DNA of 64,000 bases, taken from assembly GCF_017161425.1 (NCBI RefSeq), contig NZ_CP071057.1, positions 744,001 to 808,000 on the forward strand. The letters are read 5' to 3'. Below, piece after piece: positions 36,685 through 48,743 of this stretch. The stretch comes from Marinicauda algicola. Its GTDB lineage: Bacteria > Pseudomonadota > Alphaproteobacteria > Caulobacterales > Maricaulaceae. Both the position numbers and the translations under genes were made by a program. Below the pieces are notes generated by a model, which saw only the letters and a program-made list of their open reading frames with translations, made no database searches and was not told the DNA's origin. The stretch's first letter is position 1, and each line of letters begins with the position of its first letter.

Positions 36685-37372
36685 ACCGGCCCTGTCGATC
36701 CGCAATCTCGTGCGCATCTACGAGACCGAGGGCGAACGCCTCGAGGTCCTGCGAGGCGCCGATCTCGACCTTTATCCCGGCGAACTCGTCGGCCTCGTCG
36801 GCCCGTCGGGCTCGGGAAAGTCCTCGCTGCTGCACGCCGCGGCGCTGCTGGAAAAGCCGACCGCCGGAGAGGTGATCATCGAAGGGCGCGACGGCCTGTT
36901 GCTGTCGGACCGCCAGCGCACGGCAGTGCGCCGGCGCCAGATCGGTTTCGTCTATCAGTTCCACCACTTGCTGCCCGAACTTGACGCGTTGGAGAACGTG
37001 GCTTTGCCGCGCCGCATCGCCGGCGCGCGGGCCTCCGAGGCCCGCGAAGCCGCGATGGAACGCCTCCAGGCGCTCGGTCTCGGCCAGCGCCTCGCGCATC
37101 GACCCGGCCAGCTCTCCGGGGGCGAGCAGCAGCGCGTCGCGATCGCGCGGGCGCTCGTCAACAAGCCGCAGATCCTGCTCGCCGACGAACCCACGGGCAA
37201 TCTCGACCCGAACACCTCAGACCAGGTCTTCGATGCGCTCCGGGCAGCCTGTCGCGACGCGGGCGCGGCGGCGCTCGTGGCGACGCACAATCTCGCGCTC
37301 GCCGAGCGCATGGACCGGGTGGTGACGCTCGTCGAGGGCGTGGTTCGGCCCTACGAGCGCCCAGCCGGATAA
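36677..37372 (+). CDS. lolD: Lipoprotein-releasing ABC transporter ATP-binding protein
   Basis: 231 residues from the ATG at 36677, inside the lolC end. Walker A is GPSGSGKSS, followed by the Q-loop region [21 protein letters not shown], the ABC signature [15 protein letters not shown] and Walker [27 protein letters not shown] is characteristic of LolD against other MacB-type ATPases. It drives lipoprotein release with the LolC permease. Confidence 0.96.
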   Translation: MSEPALSIRNLVRIYETEGERLEVLRGADLDLYPGELVGLVGPSGSGKSSLLHAAALLEKPTAGEVIIEGRDGLLLSDRQRTAVRRRQIGFVYQFHHLLPELDALENVALPRRIAGARASEAREAAMERLQALGLGQRLAHRPGQLSGGEQQRVAIARALVNKPQILLADEPTGNLDPNTSDQVFDALRAACRDAGAAALVATHNLALAERMDRVVTLVEGVVRPYERPAG

Positions 37373-37415
37373 CCGTCCGGTCTCGGCAGTTTTCCACACA
37401 TGCGATCAGCCCGGC

Positions 37416-37444
37416 TTGACGGCGGAACAAAAGTGGAATATCTC
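37416..37444 (+). promoter_or_regulatory. SOS-type promoter of the SidA-like gene
   Basis: TTGACG (37416-37421), a 17-bp spacer and TATCTC (37439-37444) form a good promoter whose start would be near 37451. LexA box 1 (37425-37439) fills the spacer and box 2 (37450-37464) covers the start, so LexA binding should block RNA polymerase. The geometry is the same as at lexA. Confidence 0.7.
37425..37439. promoter_or_regulatory. LexA box 1 of the SidA-like gene
   Basis: GAAC AAAAGTG GAAT, on the other strand ATTC-N7-GTTC, one base from the GTTC-N7-GTTC consensus. It shares TTTTGTTCC with the lexA operator. Confidence 0.65.
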
Positions 37445-37449
37445 ATGTG

Positions 37450-37464
37450 GAACAAAACGGGAAA
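37450..37464. promoter_or_regulatory. LexA box 2 of the SidA-like gene
   Basis: GAAC AAAACGG GAAA. Read on the other strand with one flanking base, TTTCCCGTTTTGTTCC differs from the lexA site TTTCCGGTTTTGTTCC by one base in 16. Confidence 0.7.
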
Positions 37465-37501
37465 TATGCTCGTGTTGCACGACACACAAGGGGATTTCAC
37501 C

Positions 37502-37594
37502 ATGCGCCGCCTGCTCGAAGAAACCACCTCCGCCGTCGTCGTTCTCGGCTTCATCGGGGCCGTGCTGACGTGGAGCGCCGCTTTCGCCGGCTGA
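37502..37594 (+). CDS. sidA: SidA-like SOS-induced membrane micropeptide (30 aa)
   Basis: A 30-residue protein, too short for most gene callers. The ATG at 37502 follows AAGGGGA at 7 nt spacing. The first eight residues are charged (MRRLLEET), then one membrane helix runs to the end ([20 protein letters not shown]). The promoter carries two LexA boxes. In Caulobacter the SOS-induced division inhibitor SidA is, as I recall, a 29-residue inner-membrane protein that acts on FtsW/FtsN, and its locus is next to dnaE; the same place and size here make orthology likely. The call comes from size, regulation, topology and position, not from an alignment. Confidence 0.7.
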   Translation: MRRLLEETTSAVVVLGFIGAVLTWSAAFAG

Positions 37595-37620
37595 CCGTCC
37601 GACCAGGCTCGCGCTAGACT
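37591..37620 (+). promoter_or_regulatory. Candidate promoter of dnaE
   Basis: CTGACC (37591-37596), 18-bp spacer, TAGACT (37615-37620). It would let dnaE be transcribed independently of the SOS promoter upstream. Confidence 0.35.
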
Positions 37621-37652
37621 GCCGCCTCGCCGGATCGCTTGCGGGGATTTCC

Positions 37653-41102
<3,450 letters not shown>

Positions 41103-41140
41103 ACAGGCCTCCCACAGACAGCAACCCGGTGCCACGCGGC

Positions 41141-41171
41141 GCGAGCGCCCTGACCCGCGCGGGGCGCTTGC
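41141..41171 (+). terminator. Possible terminator hairpin after dnaE
   Basis: GCGAGCGCCC (41141-41150) pairs with GGGCGCTTGC (41162-41171), including one G-T pair, around an 11-nt loop. The following sequence has no T-run, so the assignment is weak. Confidence 0.35.
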
Positions 41172-41259
41172 CGGGAGCGCTTTCATTCGAGCGTGCCGCG
41201 CGTGGCCGCCGGCCGGCGGGTCAGCTGCGCAGCGCGGGCGACAAAGCGCCGCGATCGGC

Positions 41260-41288
41260 TTGCCCAGCGGGCTCAACACCCGTATAAG
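41260..41288 (+). promoter_or_regulatory. Promoter of rpsB-tsf
   Basis: TTGCCC (41260-41265), 17-bp spacer, TATAAG (41283-41288), one of the best -10 matches in the window. It predicts a start near 41295 and a leader of about 116 nt. Confidence 0.6.
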
Positions 41289-41294
41289 CGCGCG

Positions 41295-41410
41295 CGATTC
41301 CACACACGGGGCATCGGCGTGAACGGTTCACGTCGCTCCGGTGTTGTCCGAGCCCGGCAGGGCGAGGCGACTGCCGTCCCGTGGAGGCCAACCGGAAAAG
41401 GAAAATCGAT
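41295..41410 (+). promoter_or_regulatory. rpsB 5' leader with hairpin, possible S2 autoregulation
   Basis: The leader contains a stem GGCGTGAA (41316-41323) and TTCACGTC (41327-41334, two G-T or G-C end pairs) with a CGG loop, then a G/C-rich segment up to the ribosome-binding GGAAAAGGAAAA. rpsB-tsf leaders are autoregulated by S2 in other bacteria; here this is inference only. Together with the hairpin and promoter it accounts for the 308-bp gap 41103-41410. Confidence 0.35.
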
Positions 41411-42277
41411 ATGGCCCTTCCTGACTTCTCCATGCGTCAGCTGCTCGAAGCTGGTGCCCATTTCGGCCACCAGACCCACCGCTGGAACCCGAAGATGAAG
41501 CAGTACATCTTCGGCGAGCGCGCCAACATCCACATCATCGACCTGTCCCAGACGGTGCCGATGCTGCACCAGGCCCTGGTCAAGGTACGCGAAGTCGCCG
41601 CGGGCGGCGGACGCGTCCTGTTCGTGGGCACCAAGCGCCAGGCGGCGGAGCCCGTTGCCCAGGCGGCGCAGCGCTGTGCGCAGTACTACATGAACCACCG
41701 CTGGCTCGGCGGCACGCTGACCAACTGGAAGACGATCTCCAACTCCATTGCGCGCCTGCGCGAACTGGAGGACCTGCTCGACCAGGAAGGCGGTCCGACC
41801 GGCCTGACCAAGAAGGAGATCCTCAATCTCACCCGCGAGCGCGAGAAACTCGAGCGTTCGCTCGGCGGGATCAAGGAAATGGGCGGCACGCCGAACCTGA
41901 TGTTCGTCATCGACACCAACAAGGAGTCGATCGCCATCCAGGAAGCCAAGCGCCTGAACATCCCGGTGGTTGCGGTGGTGGATACCAATTGCGATCCCGA
42001 CCCGATCGATTTCCCGATCCCGGCCAATGACGACGCGGCACGTGCGATCGCGCTCTATTGCGACCTCGTCGCCGAAGCGGTGCTCGACGGCATCTCCGAG
42101 AGCCAGGCCTCGTTCGGCGTCGATCTCGGCGAGTCCGAGGCGCCCACCGAAGCGGCTCTGAAGGAAGAGACCCCGACCGAGGCAGCCCAGAAGGAGGCTG
42201 CTCCCGAAGCCAAGCCGGAAGAGGCCGAGCAGCCCGAGGCCGAGCCGGTCGAGACCGAGCAGACCAAGTCCGAGTAA
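41411..42277 (+). CDS. rpsB: 30S ribosomal protein S2 with acidic C-terminal extension
   Basis: 288 residues; the S2 core is about 240. The ATG at 41411 gives [29 protein letters not shown], shown in part as [32 protein letters not shown] and [21 protein letters not shown] are family signatures. Residues 240-288 form a Glu/Ala/Pro/Lys-rich tail without visible domain. First gene of the rpsB-tsf-pyrH-frr cluster. Confidence 0.98.
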   Translation: MALPDFSMRQLLEAGAHFGHQTHRWNPKMKQYIFGERANIHIIDLSQTVPMLHQALVKVREVAAGGGRVLFVGTKRQAAEPVAQAAQRCAQYYMNHRWLGGTLTNWKTISNSIARLRELEDLLDQEGGPTGLTKKEILNLTREREKLERSLGGIKEMGGTPNLMFVIDTNKESIAIQEAKRLNIPVVAVVDTNCDPDPIDFPIPANDDAARAIALYCDLVAEAVLDGISESQASFGVDLGESEAPTEAALKEETPTEAAQKEAAPEAKPEEAEQPEAEPVETEQTKSE

Positions 42278-42316
42278 AGCGGCCGTCCGTCGCATAGACA
42301 CACAGGAGACCTCCCC

Positions 42317-43258
42317 ATGGCCCAGATCACGGCCTCCCTGGTTAAAGAACTGCGCGACATGACCGGCGCAGGCATGATGGATGCCAAGAAGGCGCTGACC
42401 GAGACCGATGGCGATGTCGAGGCCGCGGTCGACTGGCTGCGCAAGAAGGGCCTGTCGAAGGCCGCCAAGAAGGCCGGCCGCGTGGCGGCCGAGGGCCTCG
42501 TCGCGGTGGCTTCGGCCGAGCGCGACAAGGGCATGGCGGCCGCTGCGGTCGAAGTGAATGCCGAGACCGACTTCGTCGCGCGGAACGAGAAGTTCCAGAC
42601 CGCGGTGAAGGAGATCGCGCGTCTGGCCGTCGATGCCGGAGAGCTGTCAAGGCTTGCCGAGGCCAAGACCGCGGCAGGCGAGACCGTATCGGAGAAGCTG
42701 ACCGGTCTCATCGCCACGATCGGCGAGAACATGTCGCTGCGCAGGGTCTCGGCCCTGTCGGTCACGCCGGGCGTCGTCGCCACCTACGTGCACAACCCGG
42801 TTGCCGACGACATGGGCAAGATCGGCGTGCTCGTGGCGCTGCAATCGGAAGGTGACCGCACCAAGCTGGAAGAGCTCGGCCGCAAGATCGCGATGCACGT
42901 GGCCGCCGGCGCGCCGGCACCCGCGCTCGCCACCACGGTCGACGATCTCGACGCGGCCGTCGTGGACCGTGAGCGCGAGGTGTTCGGCGAACAGGCGCGT
43001 GCGTCGGGCAAGCCGGAAAACATCGTCGAGAAGATGGTGGAAGGCCGCCTGCGCAAGTTCTACGAGGAAGTCGTGCTGCTCAAGCAGCCCTTCGTGTTCG
43101 ATCCGGACAAGTCGGTCGAGCAGGCCCTCAAGGATGCCGAGAAGGACATCGGGGCCTCGGTCGCGTTGACCGGCTTCGTGCGCATGGTGCTCGGAGAGGG
43201 CGTCGAGAAGAAAGAGGAAGACTTCGCGGCGGAAGTCGCCGCGGTGTCGAAATCCTGA
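42317..43258 (+). CDS. tsf: Elongation factor Ts
   Basis: 313 residues. The N-terminal UBA-like helix region [24 protein letters not shown], core [19 protein letters not shown], and [15 protein letters not shown] are the EF-Ts signatures. It exchanges GDP for GTP on EF-Tu. The gene is 39 bp after rpsB and is followed by a 13-bp GC hairpin. Confidence 0.98.
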   Translation: MAQITASLVKELRDMTGAGMMDAKKALTETDGDVEAAVDWLRKKGLSKAAKKAGRVAAEGLVAVASAERDKGMAAAAVEVNAETDFVARNEKFQTAVKEIARLAVDAGELSRLAEAKTAAGETVSEKLTGLIATIGENMSLRRVSALSVTPGVVATYVHNPVADDMGKIGVLVALQSEGDRTKLEELGRKIAMHVAAGAPAPALATTVDDLDAAVVDREREVFGEQARASGKPENIVEKMVEGRLRKFYEEVVLLKQPFVFDPDKSVEQALKDAEKDIGASVALTGFVRMVLGEGVEKKEEDFAAEVAAVSKS

Positions 43259-43265
43259 TGCCGAG

Positions 43266-43295
43266 CCCGGGCGTCGGCAGCAGCCGACGCCCGGG
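43266..43295 (+). terminator. Strong hairpin between tsf and pyrH
   Basis: Perfect 13-bp stem CCCGGGCGTCGGC (43266-43278) and GCCGACGCCCGGG (43283-43295), loop AGCA. With no T-run it may be a partial terminator or an mRNA 3'-end stabiliser for rpsB-tsf. Confidence 0.55.
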
Positions 43296-43330
43296 ATTCG
43301 ATCGCCGCAGGCCGCAGGGGAGGGCTGCCA

Positions 43331-44083
43331 GTGAGTGAGACCGAGGAAGCCGCCCGGCCGGTCCCGACCGGTCCCTATCGCCGGGTCCTCCTGAAGATTT
43401 CCGGCGAAGCCCTGATGGGGGCGCAATCCTACGGCATAGAGATGGACACCGCCGACCGGATCGCCAGCGAGATCGGCCAGGCGGTGAAGGCGGGGTACGA
43501 ACTCTGCCTCGTCATCGGCGGTGGCAACATCTTCCGCGGTCTCTCCGCGGCGGCCAAGGGCATGGACCGGGCCGCGGCAGATTACATGGGCATGCTCGCC
43601 ACCGTGATGAACGCGCTCGCGATGCAGACCGCTCTCGAACGCCAGGGCGTGCCTACCCGGGTTCAATCGGCCATCCCGATGACCTCGATCTGCGAACCCT
43701 ATATCCGCCGGCGTGCGATCCGGCACATGGAGAAGGGCCGGGTGGTGATCTTCGCCGCCGGGACGGGCAATCCGTTCTTCACCACCGATACCGCCGCCGC
43801 CCTGCGCGCTGCGGAGATGGGTTGCGAGGCGCTGTTCAAGGGCACCCAGGTGGATGGCGTGTATGACGACGATCCGCGCAAGAATCCGAACGCGAAGCGC
43901 TTCGAGCGGCTCGACTATATCGATGTGCTCGCCCGTGATCTCAAGGTGATGGACGCCTCGGCGGTCACGCTGATGCGCGACAACCAGATCCCGATCGTGG
44001 TGTTCAACATCCACGAGCGCGGCGGGCTCGCCAACGTGCTCGACGGCACGGGCGTCTCGACGGTGGTCGGCAAACCGGCTTAA
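43331..44083 (+). CDS. pyrH: Uridylate (UMP) kinase
   Basis: 250 residues, GTG start with GGGGAGGG upstream. [13 protein letters not shown] at the N-terminus, [10 protein letters not shown], and [38 protein letters not shown] (core [16 protein letters not shown] and VDGVYDDDP) are typical of the bacterial amino-acid-kinase-fold UMP kinase. It phosphorylates UMP to UDP. It follows tsf as in most proteobacteria. Confidence 0.97.
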   Translation: MSETEEAARPVPTGPYRRVLLKISGEALMGAQSYGIEMDTADRIASEIGQAVKAGYELCLVIGGGNIFRGLSAAAKGMDRAAADYMGMLATVMNALAMQTALERQGVPTRVQSAIPMTSICEPYIRRRAIRHMEKGRVVIFAAGTGNPFFTTDTAAALRAAEMGCEALFKGTQVDGVYDDDPRKNPNAKRFERLDYIDVLARDLKVMDASAVTLMRDNQIPIVVFNIHERGGLANVLDGTGVSTVVGKPA

Positions 44084-44115
44084 TTGACACAAGAGTTTCA
44101 AGGGACGACGACGCC

Positions 44116-44679
44116 ATGACGACGGCCAATTACGACCTCAAGGACATCAAGCGGCGCATGAGCGGCGCGGTGGATGCGCTCAAGCAGGAATTCGCCGGGC
44201 TGCGTACCGGGCGTGCCCATTCCAGCCTGCTCGACCCGATCCGGGTCGATGCGTACGGCTCGCAGATGCCGCTCAACCAGGTCGCCACGGTCACCGCGCC
44301 GGAGTCGCGCATGCTCACGGTCCAGGTGTGGGACAAGAATATGGCCGCGGCGGTCGACAAGGCGATCCGTAACTCTTCGCTGGGTCTCAACCCGGTGATG
44401 GAGGGCGCGACGCTGCGCATCCCGATCCCGCCGCTCAACGAGGAGCGGCGCAAGGAACTCGCCAAGACCGCCGGCACCTATGCCGAGCAGGCCCGCGTCG
44501 CGGTGCGCAATGTGCGCCGCGACGGCATGGATGCCCTGAAGCGGGCCGAGAAGGAGGGCGAGATCGGTGAGGACGAGCACAAGAAGCTCGCCGATCAGGT
44601 CCAGAAGGCCACCGACGAAAGCATCGAGACGATCGACAGGCTTCTGAAAGAGAAGCAGGAAGAGATCCTGCAGGTCTAG
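44116..44679 (+). CDS. frr: Ribosome recycling factor
   Basis: 187 residues. The two-domain L-shaped protein is recognised by [23 protein letters not shown] and the helical end [35 protein letters not shown], e.g. [14 protein letters not shown] and [17 protein letters not shown]. With EF-G it splits post-termination ribosomes. It lies 32 bp after pyrH. Confidence 0.98.
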   Translation: MTTANYDLKDIKRRMSGAVDALKQEFAGLRTGRAHSSLLDPIRVDAYGSQMPLNQVATVTAPESRMLTVQVWDKNMAAAVDKAIRNSSLGLNPVMEGATLRIPIPPLNEERRKELAKTAGTYAEQARVAVRNVRRDGMDALKRAEKEGEIGEDEHKKLADQVQKATDESIETIDRLLKEKQEEILQV

Positions 44680-44708
44680 CGCCTCGCCGGCGCCGGGAAA
44701 GGGCTTTC

Positions 44709-45449
44709 ATGGCTGCGTCAGAGGCAGCGTCAGTCAGCGTTCCGCGCCACGTCGCCATCATCATGGACGGCAATGGGCGCTGGGCTGCCGCTCGCGGACG
44801 CCCGCGTGCCTTCGGCCATCGCGCCGGAGTGGAGGCGGTACGCCGCACGGTGCGCGCGGCCGGCGAGCTCGGCATCACGCATCTGACGCTGTTCGGCTTT
44901 TCCACCGAGAACTGGCGCCGGCCGGCAGAGGAGATCGATGCCCTGTTCGACCTCCTGCGCCGCTTCGTCGACGCCGACCTCGACAGGCTCGAATCCGAGG
45001 GAGTGCGGGTGCGCATCATCGGGCGACGGGACAATCTCTCGCCCGATCTGCGTGCGATCGTCGAGCGTGCCGAGGCGCGCACGGCCAGCAATGAAGACTT
45101 CACCCTGACGATTGCATTCAATTACGGCAGCCGCGACGAGATCGTGCGGGCCGCTCGCGCCCTCGCCGAACGGGTGCGCCAAGGCGAGATCGCGCCCGAA
45201 GACATCGATGCCGAACGCTTTGCGTGCCATCTCGACACCGTCGGGCTTCCCGATCCCGATCTGGTGATCCGTACCAGTGGCGAGCGGCGCACCTCGAACT
45301 TTCTCTTGTGGCAGTCGGCCTATGCCGAGTTCGTGTTCCTCGATGTATTCTGGCCGGACTTCTCGCGCGAGCACCTCGAAGGCGCGCTCGCCGAATTCGC
45401 CGGACGCGAGCGGCGTTATGGCGGGGTGAAGCTGCATGGTACCGCGTGA
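44709..45449 (+). CDS. uppS: Undecaprenyl (isoprenyl) diphosphate synthase
   Basis: 246 residues. [17 protein letters not shown] carries the catalytic Asp of cis-prenyltransferases. [14 protein letters not shown] and [27 protein letters not shown] (core [15 protein letters not shown]) are the other conserved regions. It makes the C55 carrier lipid for peptidoglycan. The end overlaps cdsA by 14 bp. Confidence 0.97.
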   Translation: MAASEAASVSVPRHVAIIMDGNGRWAAARGRPRAFGHRAGVEAVRRTVRAAGELGITHLTLFGFSTENWRRPAEEIDALFDLLRRFVDADLDRLESEGVRVRIIGRRDNLSPDLRAIVERAEARTASNEDFTLTIAFNYGSRDEIVRAARALAERVRQGEIAPEDIDAERFACHLDTVGLPDPDLVIRTSGERRTSNFLLWQSAYAEFVFLDVFWPDFSREHLEGALAEFAGRERRYGGVKLHGTA

Positions 45450-46272
45450 GAAGGGTGCCGCGCGCAGCGTGCGAGATCCGGTCTTTGCCAAGCGCGTTCT
45501 GTCCGCGCTGATCCTGGCGCCGGTCGCGCTCGGCTTCGTTTTCCTCGGCGGGCACGGCTTTGCCATCTTCATAGCCGCCTTTGCTGCCGCGATGGCCTGG
45601 GAGTGGGTGCGCATGTCGGACCGCGAGGCGCCGCCGCGCGCGTTCGCGACGGCGACCGGCACGGCCGTCGGGGCGGCGTTGCTCGCCGCGCAGAGCGCTT
45701 TCGGCTGGACATTGGTCTGGATCGCTGGCGGTGCGATCGGGGCGTGGCTCGATCGGCGCCCGCGCGGGCGCGGGTACGAGGCCGGTCTCGGCGTAGCCTA
45801 CGTCGCCTCGAGCGCCGCCGCCCTGGTGGCGTTGCGGAACGAGACCCACGGAGGGCTCGATACCGTACTCTACCTGCTCGCCGTTGTGTGGAGCGCGGAT
45901 ACCTTCGCCTATCTCGTGGGAACCTGGGTCGGCGGCCCCAAGCTGCTGCCCGCGGCCAGTCCCAACAAGACCTGGTCCGGCCTGACTGCCGGTATCGGGT
46001 TCGGCGTCGGCGTCGGCGCGCTGGTCGGCAGCCTCGTGGGCTTCGAGACGAATGCTTCCGCGCTGGTCGCGCTGCCGCTCGCGCTCGCGGCGGTGCTCGG
46101 CGACCTGTTGATGTCACTGGCCAAGCGGCGCTTCGGTGTGAAGGATGCGGGCTCCGTCATCCCCGGACATGGCGGGGTTCTCGACCGGGTAGACGCGCTG
46201 ATGCTTGCCACCCTGATCGCCGGAGGGCTCATGTTCATCGTCCCGCAAATCCTTTCCGGGAGCGCGATGTGA
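45436..46272 (+). CDS. cdsA: Phosphatidate cytidylyltransferase
   Basis: 278 residues, multi-pass membrane protein. The ATG at 45436 lies inside uppS. The family signature is at the C-terminus: [27 protein letters not shown] (core [20 protein letters not shown]), preceded by [12 protein letters not shown] and [12 protein letters not shown]. It makes CDP-diacylglycerol for phospholipid synthesis. The stop overlaps the dxr GTG. Confidence 0.96.
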   Translation: MVPREKGAARSVRDPVFAKRVLSALILAPVALGFVFLGGHGFAIFIAAFAAAMAWEWVRMSDREAPPRAFATATGTAVGAALLAAQSAFGWTLVWIAGGAIGAWLDRRPRGRGYEAGLGVAYVASSAAALVALRNETHGGLDTVLYLLAVVWSADTFAYLVGTWVGGPKLLPAASPNKTWSGLTAGIGFGVGVGALVGSLVGFETNASALVALPLALAAVLGDLLMSLAKRRFGVKDAGSVIPGHGGVLDRVDALMLATLIAGGLMFIVPQILSGSAM

Positions 46273-47450
46273 CGCGCAGCGTGACGATTCTCGGATCGAC
46301 GGGATCGGTCGGGCAGGCGACGATCGACCTGATCGCGAGCGCCGGCAGGGATCGCTTCGAGATCGTCGCCCTGACCGCGAACTCGAATGCGCAGGCGCTC
46401 GCCGCGCAGGCCCTGGAGCTGCGCCCGCGTTTCGTCGCGCTCGCCCGCGAGGACGGCTACGAGGCGCTGAGCCACGCTCTTGCCGGCAGCGGAATCGAGA
46501 TCGGCGTCGGTGCGGGCGCGGTGTGCGAGGCCGCCTCCATGGAAGCCGACTGGACCATGGCGGCGATCGTGGGTGCAGCCGGACTGCCCCCGACGCTCGA
46601 TGCGGTGCGTCGCGGCAGGACCGTCGCGTTTGCCAACAAGGAGGCGCTGGTGTGCGCCGGCGACCTTTTCATGGCCGAGGCGGCGCGTGCCGGCACCTGC
46701 CTCCTTCCGGTCGATTCCGAGCACAATGCGATCTTTCAGGCGATGGCCGGCAGCCGGCGCGAACACGTGCGGCGCATCGTGCTCACCGCCTCGGGCGGCC
46801 CGTTCCGGACCGCCAGCAGGGAGGCCATGCGCGCGGCTACGCCTGCCGGCGCACTCGCTCATCCGACATGGTCCATGGGGGCGAAGATCTCGATCGACTC
46901 CGCCACGATGATGAACAAGGGGCTCGAGATCATCGAGGCCTGCCACCTTTTCGACCTGCCGCATGAGCGCGTCGATGTCCTCGTGCACCCCGAATCCATT
47001 GTCCACGGCCTCGTGGAATACGCCGATGGCGGTCTCATCGCCCAACTCGGTTGTCCCGACATGCGCACGCCGATCGCGCACGCGCTGGCCTGGCCCGAGC
47101 GCCTCGATACCGATGTCGAGCGGCTCGATCTCGCCCGGCTCGGCCGGCTGCATTTCGAGGCACCGGACCCGCAGCGCTTTCCCGCGCTCGACCTGGCGCG
47201 CCAGGCGATCGCGGCGGGCGGCGGTGCCCCCGCGGTGCTGAACGCTGCGAACGAGATCGCGGTGAGCGCCTTTCTGGATTGTAAGATCGGATTTCTTGAC
47301 ATTGCCGATCGGGTTTCTGAGGCTCTGGACTGGTGGGTTCACGGCCCGTTCAGCGACGAGCGCATAGACTCGTTCGAGGATGTGTTGAGAATCGACCGCG
47401 AGGCGCGGCGTGCGACACGCGAGCGCATCGCGGTGCGTGCTGCCGGATAG
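46269..47450 (+). CDS. dxr: 1-deoxy-D-xylulose 5-phosphate reductoisomerase
   Basis: 393 residues from GTG 46269, overlapping cdsA by 4 bp. VTILGSTGSVGQATIDLI is the NADPH loop; VAFANKEALVCAG, LLPVDSEHNAIFQAM and GAKISIDSATMMNKGLEIIEA (part) form the metal and substrate site. It catalyses the committed step of the MEP isoprenoid pathway, upstream of UppS substrates. The C-terminal domain is full length. Confidence 0.97.
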   Translation: MTRSVTILGSTGSVGQATIDLIASAGRDRFEIVALTANSNAQALAAQALELRPRFVALAREDGYEALSHALAGSGIEIGVGAGAVCEAASMEADWTMAAIVGAAGLPPTLDAVRRGRTVAFANKEALVCAGDLFMAEAARAGTCLLPVDSEHNAIFQAMAGSRREHVRRIVLTASGGPFRTASREAMRAATPAGALAHPTWSMGAKISIDSATMMNKGLEIIEACHLFDLPHERVDVLVHPESIVHGLVEYADGGLIAQLGCPDMRTPIAHALAWPERLDTDVERLDLARLGRLHFEAPDPQRFPALDLARQAIAAGGGAPAVLNAANEIAVSAFLDCKIGFLDIADRVSEALDWWVHGPFSDERIDSFEDVLRIDREARRATRERIAVRAAG

Positions 47451-47512
47451 GCAGTGCGGCGGGGGGCAGGGTCCCGGCTGTGCCGGGGCAAAGCAAATTG
47501 CAGGGGTAACCC

Positions 47513-48709
47513 ATGTTCGAGACCGCCTCGGCCGGACTCTTGAGCCTATTCGCCTTCCTGGCGGTCATTTCCATCGTGGTGGTGATCCACGAGCTCGGCC
47601 ATTTCCAGGTCGGGCGCTGGTGCGGCGTGCATGCCGAGGTGTTCTCGGTGGGCTTCGGGCCGACGCTCGTTTCCTGGCACGACGGGAAGGGGACTCAGTG
47701 GCGCATCGCGGCGCTTCCCCTCGGCGGCTACGTTCGTTTTCGCGGCGATGAGAACGCTGCGAGCGCGCCGGACCGGAAGGAACTCGCCCGCCTGCGCGAA
47801 GCGCATGCCGATCCAGGTACGGTGTTTCATTTCAAGCCGGTGTGGCAACGCGTGCTGATCGTGGCAGCAGGCCCGGTCGCGAACTTCATCCTGGCCGTGG
47901 TGATCTTCGCGGCCCTCGGGATGATCCGCGGCGAGGCCCGCATCGAACCGCTCGTGGGGGAGGTTACAGCAGGATCGCCCGCCGAGTCGGCGGGACTCGA
48001 GTCCGGCGATCTCATCCTCGCCATCGACGGAAGTCCGGTTTCGGGCTTCAGCGACATCAGCCGCACCGTCTTCATGCGGGCGGGCCAGCAGATCGACATC
48101 GCCGTCGAACGCGATGGCGAGCGCATCACGATCCAGGCAACGCCCGAGCGCCGCGTGATGGACGATTACCTCGGCGGCGAACGCGCCCGCGGATTTCTGG
48201 GCATCGGCGTCTCGCGCGACGCCGAGATCACTCACGAACGTTATTCGGTGCTCGAGGCGCCGGCCTACGGGGTGCAGCGCACCGCGGAGGCGGTCGGCAT
48301 GATCTTCGACTACATCGCGCGGCTCGTCACGGGGCGCGCCTCGACGGAATATCTCAATGGACCGATCGGGATTGCGACGACGGCCGGGCAGATCGCGAAC
48401 ATCGCGGTGTCCGACGCCGCGGGCGGCACATCCGAGACCGGGCCCGCCGATCGTCTGGTGCGCCTCGTTCTCGGCCTGCTGAGCCTGTCGGCGCTGCTCT
48501 CCGTCGCACTGGGTTTGATGAACCTCCTGCCCATCCCGGTACTCGACGGCGGCCACCTCGTGTATTACGCCTACGAGGCCGTTGCGGGACACCCGCCGGG
48601 CCCGGCCGTCCAGACGACCGGATTCCGGCTGGGGCTTGCTTTGATCCTGGGGATGATGCTTGTAGCGACCTGGAATGATATCAGCTATTTGCGCGATTTG
48701 TTTTCCTGA
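47513..48709 (+). CDS. rseP: RIP metalloprotease RseP (site-2 protease)
   Basis: 398 residues. The zinc motif HELGH is at residues 26-30 in the first helix; the second motif is MNLLPIPVLDGGHLV near residue 340. A PDZ domain lies around 140-215 (GSPAESAGLESGDLILAIDG). Family members cleave anti-sigma factors in the membrane and clear signal peptides. Position before bamA is conserved in proteobacteria. Confidence 0.96.
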   Translation: MFETASAGLLSLFAFLAVISIVVVIHELGHFQVGRWCGVHAEVFSVGFGPTLVSWHDGKGTQWRIAALPLGGYVRFRGDENAASAPDRKELARLREAHADPGTVFHFKPVWQRVLIVAAGPVANFILAVVIFAALGMIRGEARIEPLVGEVTAGSPAESAGLESGDLILAIDGSPVSGFSDISRTVFMRAGQQIDIAVERDGERITIQATPERRVMDDYLGGERARGFLGIGVSRDAEITHERYSVLEAPAYGVQRTAEAVGMIFDYIARLVTGRASTEYLNGPIGIATTAGQIANIAVSDAAGGTSETGPADRLVRLVLGLLSLSALLSVALGLMNLLPIPVLDGGHLVYYAYEAVAGHPPGPAVQTTGFRLGLALILGMMLVATWNDISYLRDLFS

Positions 48710-48743
48710 TTGATCGCGGCGGGTGAGGGACCGGAAGAGGCCA

